Source: DASVWZ01 sp963708575
GTDB taxonomy: Bacteria > Acidobacteriota > Terriglobia > Terriglobales > Acidobacteriaceae
DNA: 64,000 nucleotides
Direction of reading: 5' to 3'
Assembly: GCA_963708575.1 (NCBI GenBank)
Contig: CAVPTB010000007.1
Coordinates: 682,001-746,000, forward strand
The first letter of the stretch is position 1; the number at the start of each line of letters is the position of its first letter. This document shows, piece by piece, positions 9,478 through 16,628 of this stretch. The notes under the pieces were generated by a model. It was not told the origin of the DNA, did no database searches, and worked only from the letters and a program-made list of their open reading frames with translations. Both the position numbers and the translations under genes were made by a program.

Positions 9478-9524
9478 AATCAGGCTTGCTCCCCGCGCCA
9501 CACTTTCGTCATCTAATCACGCGG

Positions 9525-9553
9525 TTGACTTCCCTGGGCTTCCTGCCTAGTCT
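9525..9553 (+). promoter_or_regulatory. Probable sigma70-type promoter of ssrA
   Basis: TTGACT, a 17-bp spacer and TAGTCT lie just upstream of the tmRNA gene. The -35 box is near consensus and the -10 weak. Initiation would fall about 25 nt before the mature 5' end, consistent with later 5' processing by RNase P. Confidence 0.45.
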
Positions 9554-9586
9554 GGAAGTAGTTCTTTACAGGGCCAATCCCACGAT

Positions 9587-9954
9587 GGGGGCGTCACGGT
9601 TTCGACGGAGATGCTTGCGGCCAAGAGGCATGTCGGGGTGCACACACCCGTGATCGCGTGCAAAATGATAATTGCCAATCAACAGATGGCATACGCAGCC
9701 TAATTAGTTAGGCAGCCGTTCTCCGCCGCTTCGCCCTTGGGCGGCGAGCGAACGTCACACAGAGGGCTGCTCTTCCCGTCTACGTCTGGGGCGGGAGGCT
9801 AAGATCTCAGGCTAGCGGAATCCGTTTCTTGTCCGTTCTGAGCGGAGGCCGCGAACGTCCCAGGGTAATGCCTGGGGCATGAACTGGACTAAGCATGTAG
9901 TCTCTTGACCAGTAACATTTTCGGACGCGGGTTCGACTCCCGCCGCCTCCACCA
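9587..9954 (+). ncRNA. ssrA: Transfer-messenger RNA (tmRNA)
   Basis: One-piece tmRNA of about 368 nt, which rescues stalled ribosomes and tags their nascent chains. The 5' end GGGGGCG pairs with CGCCTCC before the encoded ACCA; the 5' segment carries the typical GTCACGGTTTCGACGG sequence and the 3' end has a T arm with GTTCGAC. The tag frame at 9674-9703 reads ANQQMAYAA then TAA, close to tags of the ANTQFAYAA type that I recall from Acidobacteria. The 3' end is repeated imperfectly at 15008-15031, so the gene may have served as an attachment site. Confidence 0.96.
9931..9954 (+). repeat. Putative attachment site at ssrA 3' end
   Basis: The last 24 nt of the tmRNA gene, from the T loop to CCA, match 15008-15031 at 22 of 24 positions in the same orientation. 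Integrases commonly use exactly this part of ssrA. A function as att site is inference; no integrase gene lies between the two copies. Confidence 0.55.
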
Positions 9955-10156
9955 CTCTTTGTATTAACAATTGGTTACACGCAATGCGATCTTCCTTGAA
10001 AGATCGATTCCCAATCCCATGTGACTTTTCGGACGTGAGTTCCTTCCGCCGGTTCGTTATCGCTTGAAACTCCAAACCTTCATCAATTCCTGATGCCTAA
10101 TGAGGCGAGAGAGGCTTTTCATGGTAGGGGTCATTGCAGCCGACCGTTACCGCTCC

Positions 10157-10543
10157 CTAAGCTAAAGCGCCAGATTCTCTCAGAGCTCGGTCGATAACCG
10201 CCATCAATATCGCGGGGTCCGGAGGTTTCTGAAAGAACGCACATGCGCCGGCTGCCAGCGCCCGCTCCTTGTTGCCTCGGACTTCGCGCGCCGTGAGAAC
10301 GATGATGGGGATGCCGGACAATTTTGTGTTCTTCCGCAAGCGCTCCATTACGACAAACCCATCTCCTGCCGGCAGTCCGAGATCGAGAAGCACCAGGTCT
10401 GGAACTTCTTTGAATGCTGTAGTGGTGGCAGATAGACCATCGGTCGCGAAGAGCGTTTCGTAGCCAATCGCTTTGAGACGTTTGTTAAGAGCCCGCCGCA
10501 TGTTATCGTCGTCATCGATAATGAGAATCTTCGGCTTATTCAT
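10157..10543 (-). CDS. Receiver-only response regulator of the Kai operon
   Basis: A 128-residue stand-alone receiver domain with the acidic pocket IIDDDD (10-13), phosphoacceptor Asp54 in LLDLGLP, the conserved Thr in VLTAR and the Lys in FFQKP. No output domain follows, so it must act by protein contact or phosphotransfer. Its ATG lies inside the last codons of the kinase gene upstream (8-nt overlap), which points to translational coupling. It is the last gene of the kaiC-kaiB-kinase-regulator operon and the likely partner of that kinase. About 200 bp separate its end from ssrA on the other strand. Confidence 0.92.
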   Translation of the reverse strand: MNKPKILIIDDDDNMRRALNKRLKAIGYETLFATDGLSATTTAFKEVPDLVLLDLGLPAGDGFVVMERLRKNTKLSGIPIIVLTAREVRGNKERALAAGACAFFQKPPDPAILMAVIDRALRESGALA

Positions 10544-12281
10544 CGCCTTCTCCTCCTTTGCTTAACGCTTGCGAAACAGCGCGCGTAACCTCGTCTGTGA
10601 TCTCTGCCAGGTTTGCGCCCTCGGACTGATTTCCATCCCCCGTGGTCTTCAACTCCGCAGTGGAAATCTGCGCGCTGCCGTATCCGGCGATTTCGGGACA
10701 GCGTTTCATCTGATCCCGAATTCTACGAACCAGCACCTCGGCACCGCGCTCATCCGTGCCCGCCAGGATAGCGAATGTCTCACCGTTGGCTAGGCGGCCC
10801 GCCGGTGGAAGCAACACGTCTTTGTCTGGGAGCGTGCAGCTTTGTAACACTTCCAGGCATTTCCGCCGAATGCCATGCCATTGTTCAATGGCGGCCGAAG
10901 TGGGCTTGGGAGCTACCCGCACCGTGATCAGCGAAACAGATTTCCGCGGCCTCCCGTCATCGATGAGGACCGGCGCGAGTATCCTCTCCAGCGAGTAAAG
11001 GGGCAACGTAAAACTGAAGGTGCTCCCCTGTCCTGCCCGGCTTTCAACCCAGATCTTGCCGGTGTGGCGGGAAACGAACTCCCGGCAAATTGCCAGCCCC
11101 AGTCCCAAGCCCCGGCGTCCTTGATCAAGGGCGCCATCTTCCTGATAGAGACGTTCAAAAATATGCGCTTGCGCTGATTCACTGATTCCGCAACCATTAT
11201 CTTTTACCGACACCATGGCGTATGCGGCATCGTCGCAGGCGACGCCGTATTTCACTTCGACCCATCCTCGGGCAGAGGTAAACTTAAGGGCATTGCCGAC
11301 CAGATTCAGGAGAATCTCCAGCACACGATGGGGGTCGGCGTATACCAGTAGGGGCTCGTTCTGCCCGTCATGTCTGAGAGCGACCCTGTTTTCGGCGGCT
11401 GTGGCCCGAAGCATCTCCACTGCTTCTCGAACCACGTCCTGCAACACCACGCAACCGCGCTCGATCTTTATTTTCCCCGCTTCGATGCGAGCTGTTTCGA
11501 GTAAGTCATCGATCATGACCCGAAGCTGATTGGCACTCTTCAGCACAATCTCCAGATCACTTCTCTGCTCGCTGTTCAGTGGACCGGACAAACCATCCAG
11601 CAATATCGTCGTGAACTGATGAACACTCGTCAGGGGAGACCGCAATTCATGCGACACGTGCGAGAGCAACTGGTCTTTCAGACGCAGCTCACGCTCCCGC
11701 CGCAGTCGGACTTCTTCCTCAGCCCGCTTCTGATTGCTCAGGTCGGTAGCCACCAGGCAGATCCCTTGTCCGCATTCTTTCAGGGAGATGGAACTAAGCG
11801 AGAGCTGTACCGGCAGCTTGCTCCTGTTCTTCGCGAGCAAGCATCCCTCCATTCGAACGTCGCTTTCGAGTGCCTGTCGGATCGACTCCGAGAAACCCTG
11901 ACGCACTTCCTCGCTCAACATGGCAGTAAAGCAAGATCCCAGCAATTGCTCCGCGGGAAGCCCGGCCATGTCAGCCATTCGCCGGTTGCAGAACAAGATG
12001 GTTCCCTGGCAGGTCAAGGTCGCGATGCCCTCGCTCATGCGTTCGGCCAGAATTCGGTACGGCTCCTCAGGGTTCTGCAGGGTGAATACTCGTCGTCCCT
12101 CCGGCCCATCCACAGCAATTCCATCCACCTCGCCACGATAGATGGCTTTCATCGTCGCTTCCAGATCGCTGAGACACGCATGCCCTCGATCGACTTCGAG
12201 CGACCCACCCCGCCTGAGTTCATCTTTCTTCGATCGCATACGCGGCCTATCCCTGACGCTCCTGCGCGCGCCTTGTGCCAT
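10536..12281 (-). CDS. PAS histidine kinase with degenerate GGDEF-like tail
   Basis: A 581-residue kinase with no membrane segment. Residues about 70-185 form a PAS domain (EPYRILAERMSEGIATL onward). HisKA has His211 in SHVSHELRSP. The HATPase domain shows N, G1 and G2 boxes (NLVGNALKF, DNGCGI, GLGLGLAI). After the catalytic core, residues about 435-530 look like a GGDEF-fold domain whose signature has become NGETF (499-503) within GRLANGETFAILAGTDERG, so cyclase activity is unlikely. The start codon overlaps the kaiB stop by one base (TAATG) and the gene overlaps the receiver gene by 8 nt, so it is clearly part of the Kai operon and the probable output or input kinase of that module. Confidence 0.9.
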   Translation of the reverse strand: MAQGARRSVRDRPRMRSKKDELRRGGSLEVDRGHACLSDLEATMKAIYRGEVDGIAVDGPEGRRVFTLQNPEEPYRILAERMSEGIATLTCQGTILFCNRRMADMAGLPAEQLLGSCFTAMLSEEVRQGFSESIRQALESDVRMEGCLLAKNRSKLPVQLSLSSISLKECGQGICLVATDLSNQKRAEEEVRLRRERELRLKDQLLSHVSHELRSPLTSVHQFTTILLDGLSGPLNSEQRSDLEIVLKSANQLRVMIDDLLETARIEAGKIKIERGCVVLQDVVREAVEMLRATAAENRVALRHDGQNEPLLVYADPHRVLEILLNLVGNALKFTSARGWVEVKYGVACDDAAYAMVSVKDNGCGISESAQAHIFERLYQEDGALDQGRRGLGLGLAICREFVSRHTGKIWVESRAGQGSTFSFTLPLYSLERILAPVLIDDGRPRKSVSLITVRVAPKPTSAAIEQWHGIRRKCLEVLQSCTLPDKDVLLPPAGRLANGETFAILAGTDERGAEVLVRRIRDQMKRCPEIAGYGSAQISTAELKTTGDGNQSEGANLAEITDEVTRAVSQALSKGGEGDE

Positions 12282-12613
12282 TAGGCGGGTCTCTCAGAGA
12301 TCAGATTAAGCCCGACAAGCACCTTTTCAGTATCGGATAAATCTCCGATGATCTTTCTGAGCGGTTGCGGTAGCGTTCGCACTAACGTGGGTACGGCCAG
12401 AATTTGATCGCCGGCCGCCAATTGTGGGTTCTTGAGCAGATCGACCACCTCGGTGTGATACTTCCCAGGTAGATGCTCATCACAGATCTTTTGCAGATTG
12501 CTCAGCGCAGCCATAGACCGGGATGTTCCTCCAGCGATATATAGGCGCAGGTGCCATATTGGACCACGCGGCTTTGAATTCCCCCTGCTGCTCCGTGCCC
12601 TTGTCGGCTTCAT
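12281..12613 (-). CDS. kaiB: KaiB-family clock protein
   Basis: A 110-residue thioredoxin-like protein with an 18-residue unconserved N-terminal extension. The core LRLYIAGGTSRSMAAL, DLLKNPQLAAGDQILAVPTL and the C-terminal KIIGDLS...LVGLNL segment match KaiB throughout, including the cis-proline region after AVP. KaiB binds the KaiC CI ring in cyanobacteria; outside them it occurs with KaiC in stress or timing modules. An AAGGAG ribosome site sits 7 nt before the ATG. It starts 43 nt after the kaiC stop and its own stop overlaps the kinase start. No kaiA is present. Confidence 0.95.
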   Translation of the reverse strand: MKPTRARSSRGNSKPRGPIWHLRLYIAGGTSRSMAALSNLQKICDEHLPGKYHTEVVDLLKNPQLAAGDQILAVPTLVRTLPQPLRKIIGDLSDTEKVLVGLNLISERPA

Positions 12614-12656
12614 TGCATACTCCTTTATGCCGCTGTGCTTTCATTGCAGCGGAACT

Positions 12657-14393
12657 TCATCGGCCGTTGCCGTTGACGTGCACTTGATCGGCTTTTCGGC
12701 TATGGCCCATCTCCAGACGGTCCACGTTGATTTGTTTCTCCCGCGATTCCATCTGGTGCGCGTCGCGTAACAAGCTCTGCTCCTGGATTTCGAAGTCGGA
12801 CCGCATTTTGGCGATCTGCGCTTCAAGTTGCCGGCGACTCTCTTTCATTTCTATAGTCTTGCGTCGCAACTGCTGTTTGCGTTCCTCCGCTTCTGCTCGC
12901 TCTTTGGCTTCCTGGGCCACCCGTGCTGATCCGGCAACCAATCCGGATGGTCCCACATAAACGTCGAGTAATTGAATTCCGTGTTTGGTTAGCACGAACT
13001 CCCGAATTTGATTGGAGTGCGCCATGCCGCGAGATTTAAGTATGTAGAACCCACGGTTGCGCTCCCCGTTCGATTCCAGGTTGCGCAATAGCAGCCAGGA
13101 GTCCATTTGGGAGGAGACTCCCACCTCGCTCAGTTCTGGAGAATCGCCTCCCGCTGTGAGGCTCGTGAACATGGCGGTAATCTGACGGGCCTTGAGCATA
13201 TCAATCAGGCGCGTGATCATCGACTTGACTTCGGCATGGCTGCCCACGGAAGCGAAGTTGGTGATCGGATCGATCACTACAACCTGAGGGCGGAAGGCTG
13301 CCGTCTCGTCGTGAATTGTGACCAGGTGTTTTTCCAGGCCGAAGGTGCCGGGCCGAGCCGAATAGAAACGCAACAGGTTACGTTTTATCCAAGGCTCAAG
13401 ATCAATTCCAATGGATCGCATGTTGCGAATGACTTCGTCAGTGGATTGTTCGGAGGCCATGTAGAGTGCGCGCTCCCCCCTTTTGCAAGCCGCATCCACG
13501 AAATGAGCTGCCAGACTGCTCTTGCCTGTGCCGGCACCGCCCGACACCAGGATGCTGGTCGCGCGATAAAAACCCTTTCCTCCCAACATCGCGTCCAATC
13601 GTGGAACGCCGCTTGAAATCTTTTGCGCCGGCGCCTTATGCTCCAGTTTCAAGGAACTGAGGGGCAACACGGAAATGCCGGTCTGCCCGATCAAGAATGG
13701 ATACTCGCTCGTCCCATGCGTGGTTCCGCGGTATTTCGTCACTCGCATTCGGCGGATCGACGTCTGATCTTCGACTCGATGGTCAAGCAGGATTACGCAG
13801 TCGGCAACGTACTCCTCAATACCATGGCGGGTTAGCTTGCCGTCGCCACTCTCCGCCGTGATCACCGCAGTAACTCCTTTAGCCTTCAACCAACCGAACA
13901 AGCGCCGGAGCTCAGCCCGTAAAATACTTGTGTTCGAAAACCCAGAAAATAGCGATTCGATGGTATCGAGAACCACACGCTTTGCACCTACCGAGTCGAT
14001 CGCATTTCCTAAGCGGATGAAGAGTCCCTCCAGATCGTAGTCTCCGCTCTCCTCAGTCTCGCCGCGTTCAATACAGACATAGTCGAGGAATAGCTTTTTG
14101 CGAGCGCACAACGCGGGCAGGTCGAAGCCCATCGAGGCCACGTTTTGACTTAAGTCTTTGTCTGTTTCCTCAAAGGCGACGAAAACACCCGTTTCGTTGA
14201 ACTGGTTCGCACCTCGTACCAAGAATTCCATTGCCAAAACAGTTTTGCCACAGCCGGCATTGCCACACAAAAGGGTAGGCCTGCCCGCGGGTAGTCCGCC
14301 TCCGGTAATTTGATCTAATCCGACAATTCCCGTCGGGCATTTTCGGATCCCGCTCTTAGCCAGAACCTTCAGTTGCTTAATGGACATTGCCAT
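12657..14393 (-). CDS. kaiC: KaiC-family double RecA-type ATPase with alpha-helical tail
   Basis: A 578-residue protein with two RecA/KaiC domains. CI has Walker A GNAGCGKT (44-51) and the EE pair in AFEETDK (75-76). CII has Walker A GGAGTGKS (285-292), but the second catalytic acid of the EE pair is Gln (ASEQS). At the position of the cyanobacterial Ser431/Thr432 phosphosites it has a Ser-Ser pair (427-428, GVSSQMDSW), so autophosphorylation is plausible. A charged helical tail of about 75 residues (from about 500) exceeds the usual 519-residue length and probably forms a coiled coil. A second ATG at codon 3 has the better spacing to the GGAG ribosome site. First gene of the four-gene operon. 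Confidence 0.95.
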   Translation of the reverse strand: MAMSIKQLKVLAKSGIRKCPTGIVGLDQITGGGLPAGRPTLLCGNAGCGKTVLAMEFLVRGANQFNETGVFVAFEETDKDLSQNVASMGFDLPALCARKKLFLDYVCIERGETEESGDYDLEGLFIRLGNAIDSVGAKRVVLDTIESLFSGFSNTSILRAELRRLFGWLKAKGVTAVITAESGDGKLTRHGIEEYVADCVILLDHRVEDQTSIRRMRVTKYRGTTHGTSEYPFLIGQTGISVLPLSSLKLEHKAPAQKISSGVPRLDAMLGGKGFYRATSILVSGGAGTGKSSLAAHFVDAACKRGERALYMASEQSTDEVIRNMRSIGIDLEPWIKRNLLRFYSARPGTFGLEKHLVTIHDETAAFRPQVVVIDPITNFASVGSHAEVKSMITRLIDMLKARQITAMFTSLTAGGDSPELSEVGVSSQMDSWLLLRNLESNGERNRGFYILKSRGMAHSNQIREFVLTKHGIQLLDVYVGPSGLVAGSARVAQEAKERAEAEERKQQLRRKTIEMKESRRQLEAQIAKMRSDFEIQEQSLLRDAHQMESREKQINVDRLEMGHSRKADQVHVNGNGR

Positions 14394-15046
14394 TCTCCAT
14401 TGTCCGGAATGTTGTCTGGGCCCAGCCCCCCAACCGGAGATTAGAAATAGCTCGTTGGGAACGGATGTGTTGGGAAACCGGAATCAATTTCCGTTCCGCC
14501 CTTCGTGTTTGACCGTGAGCCTGTCCATTGTCACTGCCGCACCGAGTTCTCCCGCTCACCAGATGATTCCTCAAAATGTCCATGGATTACCGGCATCATT
14601 AAGAGAATCCTAAGAGGCCAGCGTACTCACCCAGTTATAGGTGCAATCTGAATGCCGTAGACTACGCACCATTGTCTATGCCCTTTGCCTGCTCTCGCCT
14701 TCCGAGCAAGCCCGTGCATTATCTTGAGAAGCTCGATTTCCACCTGCCCTCAGCTCTGGTGGGATAACGGACGGCCCCGCAACTACGAGAGGGCAAGCCG
14801 GTAAATTCGCAACGGAACGTCCGAGGCGTGGGTGTAGGGAAGAAGGTTGGTATTGTTCGCGAGCTAGCCGGACAAATCTATGGGCTACTGCGGCCGAACG
14901 AGAAAGATTTCATACAATAAACGTACAAAGGATCGGGCAATGGGGCCGTTTTCGCCTTGGTGGCACTTCTAGAACCAAAAACTTAAGCGCTGTCGACATA
15001 GTGATCAGTTCGACTCCCTCCGCCTCCGCCATTCAAAACCAGACCC
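14394..15046. other. Gene-poor leader of the Kai operon
   Basis: About 650 bp without a supportable gene. It must carry the kaiC promoter, although no convincing -35/-10 pair was found. Its far end holds the ssrA-like 24-mer. One short plus-strand frame (14768-14920) contains KKVGIVRELAGQIYGLL, vaguely like a transposase C-terminus, but too weak to annotate. Confidence 0.5.
15008..15031 (+). repeat. Imperfect copy of ssrA 3' end, putative att site
   Basis: GTTCGACTCCCTCCGCCTCC followed by GCCA matches the tmRNA 3' end (9931-9954) at 22 of 24 positions in direct orientation. No tRNA or tmRNA body surrounds it, so it is an isolated T-arm/acceptor fragment, as left at the distal end of islands that insert into ssrA. 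Confidence 0.6.
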
Positions 15047-16519
15047 TCAGTGACTTTGTTCCCCCTCCGCCAGTTTCTTCAGCGCCGTCACCCCATTCTC
15101 ATTCGAGGGATTCAGCTCAACCGATTTCCTGTAGTTCTTCTCGGCTAATTCTCTGTCGCCGTTATTAAGGTAAGCCTCGCCCAGGCTGTCATACGCATTC
15201 CACGAGCCAGGATGGAGCTCAACATTTTTTCGCAACACCAGAATCGCATCCGCGAACTTCTTGTTCCCCATCAGGCTATATCCCGCCTGATTTATGGTTC
15301 CTTCCGCGATCGTTCCAGCAGCTAGCTCTTTGGAGAATTGTTCGAGCGCCTCCCCCGCGCCTTTCCTCAACGCCACCCGCGTAAACGACAATCCGGGAGA
15401 GTCATAATTGTCATACTTCAGCCAGTCAAACGCCGGCTGTTCGCCGCCCAGTGTCTCGGCCAAAATCTCCCGTCCGATCGCAAGACCGTTCTCGCTGTTG
15501 GTGAGGTAAACCACACCCGCCTTCGTTTCCGGTCGCACCACGAAAAACGTTTTAAACACACCGTTATCTCCCCAGTGCCACAGCGACTCGCCCTCCGCCG
15601 TCTTCTCAACGCCAAATCCCAGCCCCCAGAAGATTGTCGTCGACAACTTGCCCGAGGGCGTTCCTTCAACGCAATTGGAACACCCAGTGTCCACCGCGAT
15701 CTGCGCCTTTTCCATCTCCCGCACCGTGGCCTTCTGCAATCCTTTTCCCTGCAGGACCGCATCCAGAAAAATTGCATAGTCTTCCGCAGTCGTCTCCAGG
15801 CTCGCCGCAGCGTTCGCCTGGTCCGCTTTCCCCGAAACTACCGGAGCCCCGCCCACGTTGTGCCCAACCGCCACTTCATCCTCGAACGCCGGATTCCACA
15901 CATAGCTGCTGTGCTTCATGCCAAGCGGCACGAACACCGCCTCTTGCATGTAATCGTTGAGTGGCTTGCCCGTGATCTTCTCCACAGCTTTCTGCAGAAA
16001 CACCATGCCCGCGCCGGAATAGCTGAACTTCTCTCCCGGCGTGAAGTGGATCACTAACGGCTTGCCATCCCCCGGCCAATTGGGGAATCCCGTGCGATGG
16101 CTCAGCACGATGCGCGCCGTAATCTGCTTGAACCGCGGATCGCCCGCGGTAAAGTCCTGCGGAAGATATGGTGCCAACGGTTCGTCCAGCTTCAGCTTGC
16201 CCGCATCCACCAGCTTAAGTACGCCATAAGCAAAAACCGGTTTGCTCAGCGACCCCACGTTAAACATCGTGTCTTGCGTCACCAGCTTTTTCGTCTGCGC
16301 ACTTCGGACACCGAAGTTTCCCATCCACGCAGTCTTCCCGCCCCGAATGACTGCAATCGAAAGCCCTGGCACATCGGCCTTCTCCATCAGCTTGGGAATG
16401 CCTTGTTCAAGCTGTGCTTCAGTCGCGGCATTCATCTTGACCGGCGCTATCGCACTTTGACCGACGCACACCACTACGCTCAGCACGAAGAAGGTTGCAC
16501 ACAGCCGCAATGTCGCCAT
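15047..16519 (-). CDS. Secreted beta-lactamase-fold serine hydrolase with TPR tail
   Basis: A 490-residue exported protein. The start at MATLRLCATF is chosen because AGGAG lies 7 nt upstream and a signal peptide (1-21) follows; an upstream ATG at 16612 would add 31 unlikely residues. The PF00144 domain carries SLSK (Ser90-Lys93) and YSG as second motif. Residues about 405-485 form TPR repeats (NAYDSLGEAYLNNGDRELAE), a combination common in Acidobacteria and Bacteroidetes. Likely a periplasmic esterase or peptidase; substrate unknown. It reads away from the Kai block and stands 109 bp from the next minus-strand gene. Confidence 0.87.
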   Translation of the reverse strand: MATLRLCATFFVLSVVVCVGQSAIAPVKMNAATEAQLEQGIPKLMEKADVPGLSIAVIRGGKTAWMGNFGVRSAQTKKLVTQDTMFNVGSLSKPVFAYGVLKLVDAGKLKLDEPLAPYLPQDFTAGDPRFKQITARIVLSHRTGFPNWPGDGKPLVIHFTPGEKFSYSGAGMVFLQKAVEKITGKPLNDYMQEAVFVPLGMKHSSYVWNPAFEDEVAVGHNVGGAPVVSGKADQANAAASLETTAEDYAIFLDAVLQGKGLQKATVREMEKAQIAVDTGCSNCVEGTPSGKLSTTIFWGLGFGVEKTAEGESLWHWGDNGVFKTFFVVRPETKAGVVYLTNSENGLAIGREILAETLGGEQPAFDWLKYDNYDSPGLSFTRVALRKGAGEALEQFSKELAAGTIAEGTINQAGYSLMGNKKFADAILVLRKNVELHPGSWNAYDSLGEAYLNNGDRELAEKNYRKSVELNPSNENGVTALKKLAEGEQSH

Positions 16520-16628
16520 GACACACTCCTGTCGATCACAATTCCGAGCGTTAGACTCCCGCCAGCACAGTTTGTGAGCCGGATGTACCAAGCAGTTGTT
16601 GGATTGTTCCACTAAAAGGAAACCGCGG

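Noticed and set aside
9812..10075. Minus-strand frame containing VEAAGVEPASEN
   Set aside because: This is the well-known artefact from translating the complement of a tmRNA/tRNA T arm; it is antisense to ssrA.
14768..14920. Short frame with KKVGIVRELAGQIYGLL, vaguely like an IS110-type transposase end
   Set aside because: Only about 50 residues, no start, no catalytic residues and no inverted repeats; the similarity is too weak.
15008..15031. Considered as the end of a tRNA gene
   Set aside because: Only a T-arm/acceptor-like segment is present; no D or anticodon arm can be folded upstream.
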